This document shows positions 25,544 through 33,773 of a stretch of DNA of 33,952 nucleotides, piece by piece; the first letter of the stretch is position 1; each line of letters begins with the position of its first letter. The stretch spans positions 1 through 33,952 of the forward strand of contig JAFGFB010000303.1 in assembly GCA_016931315.1 (NCBI GenBank). Reading direction: 5' to 3'. The notes beneath the pieces were generated by a model that was not told where the DNA came from, searched no databases, and saw nothing but the letters and a program-made list of their open reading frames with translations. The position numbers and the translations under genes are program-made. This stretch comes from Anaerolineae bacterium. GTDB taxonomy: Bacteria > Chloroflexota > Anaerolineae > B4-G1 > SLSP01.

Positions 25544-26032
25544 TCATTCCTGTTCCACGCGCCAGAAAGCCCGTTCTGTCCCCCACTGCTCGAGGGTCGC
25601 TGCAGAAGGGCAGACGACAACGGCCTTCGCTTCAGCCGTCACCGTACCATCGACAAGCCGCAGCTCGCCGGCAACCTCCGCCGCGCGGCTACGTCGCTCG
25701 ACCACCCAACCCACCGCCGTCAGCGGCGTCTCAGTCGGCGTGGGCAAGCGATAACGCAGCTCCAGTTTCGCCGTGACCCAGAACACGGTCTCGTCCTGTC
25801 CCAGATTGATAGCGCGCCCGGTCACCTCATCGAGAATGGCAGCCAATACACCGCCATGCGCAATGCCCGGATAACCTTGATAAGCATCAGGAATCACCAC
25901 CGCTGAAGTCACCTGGGATTCAGCCTCATCACTGTAAAAAAGCAAGTGCAGCCCATGGGGGTTATCACGACCACACACAAAACACATACGCGATGTCGGT
26001 TGGGGTTTCAAATTCGAAGGTTTTTCACTCAA
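25544..26032 (-). CDS. Hotdog-fold thioesterase (PaaI-like)
   Basis: A 162-residue hotdog protein likely to hydrolyse acyl-CoA or a related thioester. The N-terminal CFVCGRDNPHGLHLLF and the active-site helix region YPGIAHGGVLAAILDEVTG are typical of the PaaI/4HBT family. The start is read as TTG 26032 because AGGAGGG lies 10 nt upstream and it falls after the stop of the preceding permease gene; the longer frame would overlap that gene. It is embedded between the two importers with gaps of 40 and 4 nt, so it is co-transcribed, yet no thioester step is obvious in nucleoside uptake. The link to transport is unexplained. Confidence 0.88.
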   Translation of the reverse strand: MSEKPSNLKPQPTSRMCFVCGRDNPHGLHLLFYSDEAESQVTSAVVIPDAYQGYPGIAHGGVLAAILDEVTGRAINLGQDETVFWVTAKLELRYRLPTPTETPLTAVGWVVERRSRAAEVAGELRLVDGTVTAEAKAVVVCPSAATLEQWGTERAFWRVEQE

Positions 26033-26072
26033 CGCTATAATCCCTCCTGAACACGGAGTAAATGCACCCGCG

Positions 26073-27032
26073 TTATTTCTCTTCCCGCATGTAAGCCTTG
26101 CCCAGCGCCGCCGGGGCGCCAATGCGCTTGCTCAATGCCTCCCACCAGGTCATCACGACCAAAACCAGAATCGTGGTCAAATAAGGCAGCATGTTGAGAA
26201 AAGCTGCGGGAATCGCCGTGCCAGCAGCCTGGAGCCGGAACTGCACAGCATTGATACCGCCGAATAGCACTGCCCCCAACACCGCCCGTCCGGGATTCCA
26301 CATGGCGAAGATGACCAGCGCAATAACGATCCAGCCGCGTCCTCCGGTCAAATTTTCGGTCCATCCCGGCGTGTAAGCCAGCGAGAGGTGCGCCCCGCCC
26401 AGACCGGTCAACATGCCCCCCAGGATAGTGTAAAGGTAGCGCGTGCGCACCACATCAATGCCCATCGCATCAGCCGTTTGGGGACTTTCCCCCACAGCAC
26501 GCAAACTCAGTCCAGCGCGGGTTTTGTAAAGGTAGAACCACGCCAGCGGCATCAACAGATACACAATATAGGTAAGGATATCCTGGTTGAAGAAAGCACC
26601 GATCAATGGCAAAGAGTTCAGAAAAGGAATGGGGATCGGAGTGAACTTCGGTCCGACCATGCCCACCAGGAAGTAGTTGTTTGAGGCTGGACCCAGACGC
26701 TGCCCTAGAAAACTCGCCAGACCGGAGCCGAACAAGGTAATGCTCAGCCCACTGACCACCTGATTGGCGCGCATGGTGACGCAGAGAAACGCGTGCAAGG
26801 CCGCCAACAAGCCCCCCACAATCACCGCGACAAGCAGCGCCAGCCACAAACTGCCGGTATAAAAGGCGGTGGCAAAAGCCGTCACGGCGCCCATCAGCAT
26901 CATACCTTCCAGCCCCAGATTGAGGATGCCGGAACGCTCGGTGTAAATCTCTCCCACCGTCGCGTAAATCAACGAGGTGCCAGCGCGCAAAGTGATGGTG
27001 AGAATTGAGGAAATTAAGGCAAAGACACTCAT
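26073..27032 (-). CDS. BMP-type ABC importer permease, NupQ-like (system 1)
   Basis: A 319-residue permease of the BPD_transp_2 fold. The N-terminal SLIYATVGEIYTERSG and LNLGLEGMMLMG block and the coupling loop LSLRAVGESPQTADAMGID are shared with the system 2 protein at 23453. Its ATG overlaps the stop of the longer permease gene by ATGA, which fixes the start. It forms the translocation pore together with the product of 27029-28144. Confidence 0.93.
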   Translation of the reverse strand: MSVFALISSILTITLRAGTSLIYATVGEIYTERSGILNLGLEGMMLMGAVTAFATAFYTGSLWLALLVAVIVGGLLAALHAFLCVTMRANQVVSGLSITLFGSGLASFLGQRLGPASNNYFLVGMVGPKFTPIPIPFLNSLPLIGAFFNQDILTYIVYLLMPLAWFYLYKTRAGLSLRAVGESPQTADAMGIDVVRTRYLYTILGGMLTGLGGAHLSLAYTPGWTENLTGGRGWIVIALVIFAMWNPGRAVLGAVLFGGINAVQFRLQAAGTAIPAAFLNMLPYLTTILVLVVMTWWEALSKRIGAPAALGKAYMREEK

Positions 27033-28144
27033 GACTGCACCTCCGCGCCCGGAACAGGTGTCGCCGGTGGTGTCTCAGTTGCAGGTTCGCGGCGAATGAG
27101 GCGTAGACGATACTCGGTGAACAAACTACCTGCCAACATCGGGAAGAGAATCATGCCCTGCAACACCAGTCCCATCGAAGCCGGCAATCGCATCATCATC
27201 TGCACCTGATCCCCGCCTACCAGCAGCGCTCCCATCAACACCGCCACAAACAACACCGCAAAGGAATTGAGTTGTGCCATCCAGGCAACAATGATAGCCG
27301 TATACCCATAACCAATCGAAAGTCCTTGTTGCAGGCGGCGGGAGATGCCTGTCACCTCACATGCGCCGGCTAGCCCACTCAACGCACCAGAGAGCAGCAA
27401 AGCCAATAGCACATTCCGCGCAATATTGATGCCCAGGTAATGCGCTGCGGTTTTGTTTTCCCCGATGATCTTCAATTCGAAACCCCAGCGGGTACGATTG
27501 AGGATAAACCACAACAACGCCGCTGCAATGACAGCAAAAATCAACCCCCAATGGGCGCGTCCCCACAAGCGCGGCAGCCATGCTGCGGCGGGGAACTGCG
27601 CCGTGCCGGGGAAACCATAGCCCTGTGGATCGCGCCAGGGTCCATAATACAGATGCGAGGCCAGCAAAATCGCCACATAATTCAACATCAACGAAGTCAG
27701 CGTCTCATCCACACCCAAATACGCCTTCAGCCCTGCCGGAACGCCAGCCCAGAAAGCTCCTGCCAGCATGCCCACCAAAATCGCCACAGGCAGCAAGAGC
27801 GCATCGGGAATCACGCCATTCAGAAACAGCGCAGCCCATGCCGCAGCGACGCCTCCCAGAACCAGCTGCCCCTCGGCGCCGATATTCCAGAATTGCATGC
27901 GAAAAGCAATCGAGACGCCTAACCCCGTCAACATCAACGGAATAGCTTTAACCAACGTTTCCGAGAGGCTATAAACCGACCCAAAAGTCCCCCGGGCCAT
28001 GGCCGCATAAGTCGTCAAAGGATTAGCCCCTGAGATCAACAACAAAATAGCGCCCAACAACAACGAAACCAGGAAAGAAATCACTGGAACCAAGATGAGG
28101 GCCTGGCGTGAGATAGATTGCCGTTTTTCAAAGACGATGCGCAT
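27029..28144 (-). CDS. BMP-type ABC importer permease, NupP-like (system 1)
   Basis: A 371-residue permease with ISGANPLTTYAAMARGTFGS, FRMQFWNIGAEGQLVLGG, LGVDETLTSLMLN and the coupling loop FELKIIGENKTAAHYLGIN, all in the positions expected for the longer Nup-type permease. GGAGG, overlapping the stop region of the ATPase gene, is the ribosome site; the gap is 9 nt. A Pro/Thr/Glu-rich tail closes the protein. Confidence 0.93.
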   Translation of the reverse strand: MRIVFEKRQSISRQALILVPVISFLVSLLLGAILLLISGANPLTTYAAMARGTFGSVYSLSETLVKAIPLMLTGLGVSIAFRMQFWNIGAEGQLVLGGVAAAWAALFLNGVIPDALLLPVAILVGMLAGAFWAGVPAGLKAYLGVDETLTSLMLNYVAILLASHLYYGPWRDPQGYGFPGTAQFPAAAWLPRLWGRAHWGLIFAVIAAALLWFILNRTRWGFELKIIGENKTAAHYLGINIARNVLLALLLSGALSGLAGACEVTGISRRLQQGLSIGYGYTAIIVAWMAQLNSFAVLFVAVLMGALLVGGDQVQMMMRLPASMGLVLQGMILFPMLAGSLFTEYRLRLIRREPATETPPATPVPGAEVQS

Positions 28145-28153
28145 CAGAACCTC

Positions 28154-29725
28154 CTATGCCGGGCTGGAGCCTGGCGTTGGGTCATGGGTTCCCAAGGCGG
28201 GAAGATCTGCCAGCGGCACGCCAGCCATCATCAGCCCCAGCATTTCAACGGTGGTCTCCGCAGAGGGTACAATTCCCATGATTTGACCGGCGAACAACAC
28301 CGTAATACGGTCAGCAATGGTGAGTAGTTCCTCCAGATCTTCCGAAATCAACAACACCGCCAAACCCTGCTCGCGCTGCGATAACAGCATTTTGCGCACC
28401 GCCTCAGTTGCGCCCACATCCAACCCGCGCGCCGGATAAACGGCGACCATCAGCCCATCACAGGCATCAATCTCGCGAGCCAGAATGGCCTTCTGAATGT
28501 TACCACCGGAGAGAAACTTGATGCGAGTATTGGGCGTGGGAGTGGAAATACGAAAGGCCTCGATCATGCGTTTGGCAAACTCCAGAATATTGCGAGGTCG
28601 CAACACCCCCCGCTCGCTAAGCGGCGAACCACGATAGCCCTTCATAGCCAGGTTATCGGCGACCGCCATATTTCCCACCGCCCCCATGCCAATGCGGTCA
28701 GCCGGAATATGGCTCACGCCCGCGCGAATTAGCTCCAGGGGTGAGGCATGGGTCAAGTCCTTGCCACGAATCAGAATTCGACCTTGCGCAGTCCGGCGCA
28801 GTCCGGTGACCACTTCTGCCAGCTGGGATTGGCCATTACCCGCCACGCCAGCGATGCCCAGGATTTCCCCACCGTGAATATCGAAGGCGACTTCGCGCAG
28901 CGCCGGTAATCCCCGGTCATCGAGCGCAGAAACGCTATGGAGCTCCAGGACTTTCTCGCCCAAGACGCAGTCTTTCCGATCCAGACGAAACAAAACCTCG
29001 CGCCCCACCATCAGCCGCGCCAGCTCCTGCGGCGAAGTCTCCCCCGTTTTGCGCACAGCCGTCAGCCGCCCCTGTTGCAGCACCCGCACCCAATCGGAAA
29101 AGGTCATCACCTCCTCCATCTTATGGGTGATGAAGATCGCAGACTTGCCCTCGGCGGTCATAATCCTCAACACGCCCTGCAATTCCTGCGCTTCCTGGGG
29201 CGTCAACACGGCAGTAGGTTCATCCAGGATAAGGACCTCTGCACCACGATAGACAAGTTTGAGAATTTCCACCCGCTGTTGCTCACCCACGCTCAGCTGC
29301 CAGATGTAGGCATCTGGATCCACCTGCAAGCGGTAGCGCTGTGAGAGCTCGCGAATGCGCCGGCTTACCTCACGAAGGTCAGGCACAAACGGCAAATCAC
29401 TCAAGCCCAGAATGATATTCTCGGCAACGGTCATGGTTTTGACGAGCATGAAGTTCTGATGCACCATGCCGATGCCTAAAGCCGCCGCATCGCGGGGGGA
29501 GTGAATCTCTACCCGCTGCCCGCGCATGCGAATTTCACCCTCATCCGGGCGATAAAGCCCGACCAAAATATTCATCAACGTGCTCTTGCCCGCGCCATTT
29601 TCGCCCAAGAGGGCCAACACTTCACCAGGGTAAAGCTCAAGGTCTACATGGTCATTGGCGAGCACGCCGGGGAACCGTTTGGTGATTCCCAACATTTCAA
29701 GGATTGGCTTTGGTTGATCGTTCAT
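28154..29725 (-). CDS. BMP-type ABC importer, ATP-binding protein (system 1)
   Basis: A 523-residue double ABC ATPase. Domain 1: Walker A GENGAGKST, signature LSVGEQQRVEI, Walker B VLILDEPTAVLTP, and ITHKMEE. Domain 2: degenerate GVAGNGQSQL, signature LSGGNIQK and PARGLD. ATG 29725 (MNDQPKPILE) is chosen over an upstream in-frame ATG at 29806, since homology begins here and the upstream part lacks family features; the ribosome site is weak. It lies 153 nt after the binding-protein gene, beyond a stem-loop that probably lowers its expression relative to the binding protein. Confidence 0.93.
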   Translation of the reverse strand: MNDQPKPILEMLGITKRFPGVLANDHVDLELYPGEVLALLGENGAGKSTLMNILVGLYRPDEGEIRMRGQRVEIHSPRDAAALGIGMVHQNFMLVKTMTVAENIILGLSDLPFVPDLREVSRRIRELSQRYRLQVDPDAYIWQLSVGEQQRVEILKLVYRGAEVLILDEPTAVLTPQEAQELQGVLRIMTAEGKSAIFITHKMEEVMTFSDWVRVLQQGRLTAVRKTGETSPQELARLMVGREVLFRLDRKDCVLGEKVLELHSVSALDDRGLPALREVAFDIHGGEILGIAGVAGNGQSQLAEVVTGLRRTAQGRILIRGKDLTHASPLELIRAGVSHIPADRIGMGAVGNMAVADNLAMKGYRGSPLSERGVLRPRNILEFAKRMIEAFRISTPTPNTRIKFLSGGNIQKAILAREIDACDGLMVAVYPARGLDVGATEAVRKMLLSQREQGLAVLLISEDLEELLTIADRITVLFAGQIMGIVPSAETTVEMLGLMMAGVPLADLPALGTHDPTPGSSPA

Positions 29726-29831
29726 TGAAACCTGCGCCGTAAACACCTCTAAAAGCAAATTGCCACAAAGATTGCGCACAGTTCTTGCGGGGAAGAATGC
29801 GCCCAACAGTTTGTAGCAAGATTAAAATGCA

Positions 29832-29869
29832 ATCTCTCGGTGGTGGGAAAGCCCGCACCACCGAGAGAT
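29832..29869 (-). terminator. Intercistronic stem-loop (attenuating terminator)
   Basis: ATCTCTCGGTGGTG (29832-29845) pairs perfectly over 14 bp with 29856-29869. It starts 9 nt after the stop of the binding-protein gene, and on the minus strand it is followed by the T-rich TTGCATTTTAAT. Such hairpins commonly let binding-protein mRNA exceed that of the transporter genes. The T-tract is interrupted, so partial read-through is likely. Confidence 0.78.
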
Positions 29870-29878
29870 CAACTCCAA

Positions 29879-30976
29879 TTACTCCGAGATAGTGCCGACC
29901 ACGCCCTCAACGAACCAATCGAGAGCAAGCATATCAGCATCCGTCATACACTGCCCGGCTGCAACTCGCTCCTGACCGTCCTGATCCTTGATGGGTCCAC
30001 AGAACACGTCGTTCCCATCGTAGATTTTCTGACGCGCAGCTTCCACCTCATCGCGCACTTCCTGCGGCACTTTGGGGCTATACTCAGCCAGGCCCGTCAC
30101 ACCGTCTTCCATGGGGCCCCAGTATTGATGGGTCGCCCACGTGCCATCCATCGCAGCGCCCACGGTCTGAATATAGTACGGGCCCCAGTTCCACATGGGG
30201 CTGGTGAGCACGGTATCGCCGACAAAGGCGCGCATGTCAGAATCGTAGCCGATGCTCAACATGCCGCGTTCCTGAGCGGCCTTCTGAGGCTCGGTGGTGT
30301 CCTGGTGTTGGGTGATGATATCAGCGCCCTCATCCAACAGCGCTACAGCGGCCTCACGCTCAATCACCGGATCGAACCAGGTGTTCGTCCACACCACATA
30401 GACCTGAGCCTCAGGATTGACTGAGCGCACTCCCAGTGTGAAGGCATCAATACCACGCACCACTTCGGGGATAGCAAAAGCAGCCACATAACCGATGATA
30501 TTGTTCTTCGTCATGCGACCCGCCACGATACCGGCGAGGTAGCGCGCCTGGTACATGCGCCCGAAGTAGGTAGCCAGGTTATCCGCAGTCTTGTAGCCAG
30601 AGCAGTGTTCGAATTTAACGTCGGGGAATTCCTGCGCCACCTCCACCATGGGGTCCATGTAACCAAAGGATGTGGCAAAAACCATATCGTAGCCCTGTTG
30701 GGCAAATTCGCGGATCACGCGTGCCGCGTCGGGGCCTTCGGGAACGTTTTCAATGTACTTGGTCTCGATGCGATCACCAAACTCAGCCTCCAGGGCTTTA
30801 CGACCGCGGTCATGCTCGTAAGTCCACCCCAGGTCACCAGGAGGGCCAATGTAGATAAAGGCAACTTTATAAGGGTCTTCGGGCGTGCCACCGGTAGTGG
30901 TCTTCTTAGCACAACCAGAAAGGAGCATCGCGGCGATCAAAACCAGGGACAGTGTCATCCAGACATAGCGTTTCAT
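29879..30976 (-). CDS. BMP-family substrate-binding lipoprotein (system 1)
   Basis: A 365-residue lipoprotein with lipobox LLSGC (C22). The mature domain begins YKVAFIYIGPPGDLGWTYEHD and has EFAQQGYDMVFATSFGYMD and MYQARYLAGIVAGRMTKN, matching the BMP family; a late segment with MWNWGPYY is longer than in the system 2 protein. It binds the substrate outside the membrane for the system 1 permeases; nucleoside is the family expectation but the ligand is unproven. ATG 30976 is chosen because GGAGGAGG lies just upstream and a signal peptide follows at once; the frame is open to 31093 through the leader. It is the first gene of the minus-strand cluster. Confidence 0.93.
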   Translation of the reverse strand: MKRYVWMTLSLVLIAAMLLSGCAKKTTTGGTPEDPYKVAFIYIGPPGDLGWTYEHDRGRKALEAEFGDRIETKYIENVPEGPDAARVIREFAQQGYDMVFATSFGYMDPMVEVAQEFPDVKFEHCSGYKTADNLATYFGRMYQARYLAGIVAGRMTKNNIIGYVAAFAIPEVVRGIDAFTLGVRSVNPEAQVYVVWTNTWFDPVIEREAAVALLDEGADIITQHQDTTEPQKAAQERGMLSIGYDSDMRAFVGDTVLTSPMWNWGPYYIQTVGAAMDGTWATHQYWGPMEDGVTGLAEYSPKVPQEVRDEVEAARQKIYDGNDVFCGPIKDQDGQERVAAGQCMTDADMLALDWFVEGVVGTISE

Positions 30977-31124
30977 AGATACAATCCTCCTCCAAAGAAA
31001 ATTCGGTGTACAGATCTGATACCCTACACAAACGCGAATCATTCGGTGGTCGAGCCTGTCTTGCACCTCCTTTCGACCGTGGGTGATGATCACGGAGCAC
31101 TTGTCTGATGTCAGTCAACTACGC
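30977..31124 (-). promoter_or_regulatory. Long mRNA leader of the importer cluster
   Basis: About 148 nt separate the predicted start site from the ATG. The leader holds a stem (GGTCGA at 31073-31078 with TCGACC at 31048-31053) whose loop exposes AAAGGAGGTG, a near-perfect Shine-Dalgarno sequence with no start codon at proper distance. The true ribosome site GGAGGAGG is just before the ATG. I cannot match it to a known riboswitch. Confidence 0.45.
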
Positions 31125-31130
31125 TGAATC

Positions 31131-31160
31131 ATTATACAGACAAAACCGTTTTCATGTCAA
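31131..31160 (-). promoter_or_regulatory. Consensus sigma70-type promoter of the importer cluster
   Basis: On the minus strand TTGACA (31155-31160), an 18-nt spacer and TATAAT (31131-31136) match the consensus at all twelve positions. It points to the system 1 binding-protein gene and is the only strong promoter visible for the ten-gene cluster. Confidence 0.88.
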
Positions 31161-31188
31161 GTGATTCATGACGTACAATCACTCGGCA

Positions 31189-32187
31189 TCAATCCAATGG
31201 CGCCTCAAGTTCCGCAGCCAGTTCGGGCAAAATTTCATCGCTCTCCAGCGATTCATTGTGAACCTCAATCCGCTCACGCGTCACCTGGAAATGATCAAAG
31301 TCGCGCCCCACAATCACCTCGGGGAAAATCGGACGCACCTCATCCAGAATCTGTTGCACCCGGTAGCGCTGCGACAAATGGTTGAGCACCAACAATCGCG
31401 CTCCGGCTTCACGCGCCAACCAGGCAGCCTGGCTGGCTGTAAGATGTCCAAAACGCCGCGCCATGTCTGCATCCCATTGTAGATACGTGGCTTCACAGAC
31501 CAGCAAATCCACACCCTGCACGGCATCCACCAGATCGTCCACGCGCGCCGCATCGCCGGTCACTGCCACCGAGACTCCAGGACGATCAGCGCCCAGTACA
31601 TCCTCTGGCTGTATCACGCGCCCGTCAACCAGTGTTACCGCCTCGCCACTTACCAGACGACGCCGCTCCGGTCCTGCAGGCACGCCCAGCGCCTCAGCAC
31701 GCTCTGGAAGGAAAGGACGGCGCGACCGTTCACGGAAGAGATACCCAAAACAGCCGGGGCCACGATGCGTCACCGGAAAGGCACTGATTTCTAACACATC
31801 ACGGTTCAGGAGCACCCCCGGGCGCACTTCGAGCATTTCAACGGGCACAGGCGGACGCGCCCCACGCAAAACCACCCGGAACAGCAAATCATTGACCCGT
31901 TCCAGCGTCCACCGCCCTCCCCACACCTCAATATGGTCCACAGCTTCCCATCGGGCGAAGGTGGAAATCAATCCTCCCAAACCAAGAATGTGATCGAGAT
32001 GTCCATGTGTCAGCAGAACGCGCTCCAGTCGCCGAAAGCCCAGACCGCTGCGGAGAATTTGCCGTTGTGTGCCCTCACCGCAATCAACGAGAAAACGCTC
32101 GCCGTTGTAGAGAACCATCTGAGAGGGAAGTCCACGCTGAATAGAGGGGGCCGATGCCGCAGTCCCGAGCAACACAAGTTCAATCAT
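31189..32187 (-). CDS. rnz: Ribonuclease Z
   Basis: A 332-residue metallo-beta-lactamase-fold endonuclease that matures tRNA 3' ends. The zinc motif is H61-G-H63-L-D65-H66, the N-terminal LVLLGTAASAPS and CGEGTQRQ blocks are classic, and the C-terminal GHLTASQAAWLAREA followed by NHLSQRY corresponds to the family's HLT and THxSxRY segments; the THx position reads NHL here. ATG 32187 (MIELVLLG) is chosen over an ATG six codons upstream because GGAG lies at suitable distance. A tail rich in Glu and Asp follows the last motif. Transcribed alone, divergently from the MFS gene. Confidence 0.93.
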   Translation of the reverse strand: MIELVLLGTAASAPSIQRGLPSQMVLYNGERFLVDCGEGTQRQILRSGLGFRRLERVLLTHGHLDHILGLGGLISTFARWEAVDHIEVWGGRWTLERVNDLLFRVVLRGARPPVPVEMLEVRPGVLLNRDVLEISAFPVTHRGPGCFGYLFRERSRRPFLPERAEALGVPAGPERRRLVSGEAVTLVDGRVIQPEDVLGADRPGVSVAVTGDAARVDDLVDAVQGVDLLVCEATYLQWDADMARRFGHLTASQAAWLAREAGARLLVLNHLSQRYRVQQILDEVRPIFPEVIVGRDFDHFQVTRERIEVHNESLESDEILPELAAELEAPLD

Positions 32188-32257
32188 ACCTGCACTCCAA
32201 GGCAAACTGTTTCGGCAAATACGGCATCTGACACATCAGTTCTGACATCATAATCTA

Positions 32258-32285
32258 ATTATACTCAGCGCCAACAGATTGACAA
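32258..32285 (-). promoter_or_regulatory. Putative rnz promoter
   Basis: On the minus strand TTGTCA (32280-32285), a 16-nt spacer and TATAAT (32258-32263) lie about 70 nt upstream of the rnz start. The -35 box overlaps that of the divergent MFS promoter. Confidence 0.6.
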
Positions 32286-32306
32286 ATACCCACTTACCCT
32301 TATAGT
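32279..32306 (+). promoter_or_regulatory. Putative promoter of the MFS gene
   Basis: TTGACA (32279-32284), a 16-nt spacer and TATAGT (32301-32306) would start transcription about 25 nt before the ATG at 32338. The -35 box shares five bases with the rnz -35 box. Confidence 0.65.
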
Positions 32307-32337
32307 TAGCATTGCAAACTATCAGCGAGATAAAACG

Positions 32338-33576
32338 ATGCACGTACTACATGATTACCTGGAAAATATACGCCGCTTTTCACCGGATGCGCGACGTTTT
32401 CTGTGGGTTTCGGCGCTGCAAGGCACCGGACACGGGGTGTTTCAACTTTTCTTCAATTTCTACATCCTAAGCCTGGGACATCAGGAAGGCTTTCTAGGGC
32501 TTCTCATCAGCCTGCCCTCCATGACAGCGTTATTCTTCGTGCTCTATGCGGGATACATCACTGACAAAATTGGGCGCCGCTCAGCCTTCTTCCTGGGAGG
32601 AATCCTTAGCGGAATAGCACAGATAATCATGCTGTTGTTGCCCACACCGGCAGTGCTGATCCTTTCCGGTATTCTGAGGGGCATCGGCATGAGCCTCTTC
32701 GGGGCAGCCACAGCGCCTTTTCTGATGGAAAACAGCAGCCCTTCTGAACGTACGCACCTGTTCAGCTTCAACTCAGGTATCAGTACGATGTCCTCCTTCA
32801 TCGGCAACTTCGCCGGTGGCGCCCTGCCAGCAGCCTTTGCCTGGTTGCTGCATGTGGATGCGCAATCCAGCAGAGCTTACGGTTGGTCCTTAGCAATGAC
32901 CACGCTGCTGAGCTTGTTAGCGCTGCTGCCCATCCTTAAATTACGTCCCGACAAACCGAATGCGCAACGGAAAATCGTATCGCCATTTGCCGCATTGCAA
33001 GAACATCGAGGCGCCATGGTCAAATTGCTGCTGCCCTCGCTCATCATTTCCATGGGCGCAGGGTTATTGATTCCCTTCCTCAACCTCTTTTTCCGCAGTC
33101 GTTATCAACTCGGGGATGGCACCATTGGCATGCTTTTTGGCTTTGGGTCGCTGGGGATGGGTTTGGCAATTCTCATCGCCCCGATATTGGCTGAACGTTG
33201 GGGCAAAGCCATGACCGTTGTCGTCACTCAGGGGCTTTCCATCCCTTTCATGATCGTTATGGGCTTCGTCTACAATCTGCCGCTCGCAATTATCTCCTTC
33301 TTCATGCGCATGGCGCTGATGAATCTCTCTGGACCCGTTTACCAGACAATGGTCATGGAAGAATCCGATGAATCCACCCGGACCACAGCTGCAAGCCTGT
33401 ACAACATGATTTGGAACATGGGACGGGCTATCAGTCCCAGCATCAGCGGACCTATCCAGCAAGTATATGGCTTCGATCCAGTTTTCGGGCTGACCATCGG
33501 CAGTTATGCCATTTCAGTGTATATGGTTTATCGCTGGTTTGTCTGGCGCCGCCCCCGAGCCACCCCCGCAACGTGA
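32338..33576 (+). CDS. MFS transporter
   Basis: A 412-residue membrane protein with about 12 hydrophobic helices. The loop between helices 2 and 3, AGYITDKIGRRSAFFLGG, is the conserved MFS motif (GxxxDxxGRR). The N-terminus, WVSALQGTGHGVFQLFFNFY, and a long cytoplasmic loop around RPDKPNAQRK divide the two halves. Substrate cannot be assigned; the arrangement is drug- or sugar-efflux-like. The ribosome site is weak (GCGAGA). The gene has its own promoter and stands alone, followed by repeats. Confidence 0.9.
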   Translation: MHVLHDYLENIRRFSPDARRFLWVSALQGTGHGVFQLFFNFYILSLGHQEGFLGLLISLPSMTALFFVLYAGYITDKIGRRSAFFLGGILSGIAQIIMLLLPTPAVLILSGILRGIGMSLFGAATAPFLMENSSPSERTHLFSFNSGISTMSSFIGNFAGGALPAAFAWLLHVDAQSSRAYGWSLAMTTLLSLLALLPILKLRPDKPNAQRKIVSPFAALQEHRGAMVKLLLPSLIISMGAGLLIPFLNLFFRSRYQLGDGTIGMLFGFGSLGMGLAILIAPILAERWGKAMTVVVTQGLSIPFMIVMGFVYNLPLAIISFFMRMALMNLSGPVYQTMVMEESDESTRTTAASLYNMIWNMGRAISPSISGPIQQVYGFDPVFGLTIGSYAISVYMVYRWFVWRRPRATPAT

Positions 33577-33601
33577 GTTTAAGGGGCAGTAACTGTCACC
33601 G

Positions 33602-33735
33602 CTAGATGTTCAGAGTTCCGCCATGAGACACGAATTGCGGACTGAAACCGGCTAGAAGAGGTGTTTTGTGCTGATACACCAGGCACAGCAGCACAAAACA
33701 CCCCCTCAAAAATCGTGGCTTGCGCCGCTTTACAT
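33602..33735 (-). repeat. Interspersed repeat family B, copy 2, with variable hairpin
   Basis: Inverted relative to the copy at 11848-11970. On the minus strand the conserved flanks run AGCGGCGCAAGCC then TTCTAGCCGGTTTCAGTCCG. The hairpin between them has arms GGTGTTTTGTGCTG (33660-33673) and 33689-33702, perfect over 14 bp, different from the copy 1 stem except for the shared GTGTTTT ends. With the next entry it fills the 376 bp after the MFS gene; no gene is seen there. Confidence 0.8.
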
Positions 33736-33773
33736 TACAGCAAATGACACAAAGCCGAACGTATACCCCGTTT

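Noticed and set aside
30977-31124. Purine riboswitch in front of the first BMP gene
   Set aside because: The three-way junction core of that class was not recognisable by eye; the leader is kept only as unexplained.
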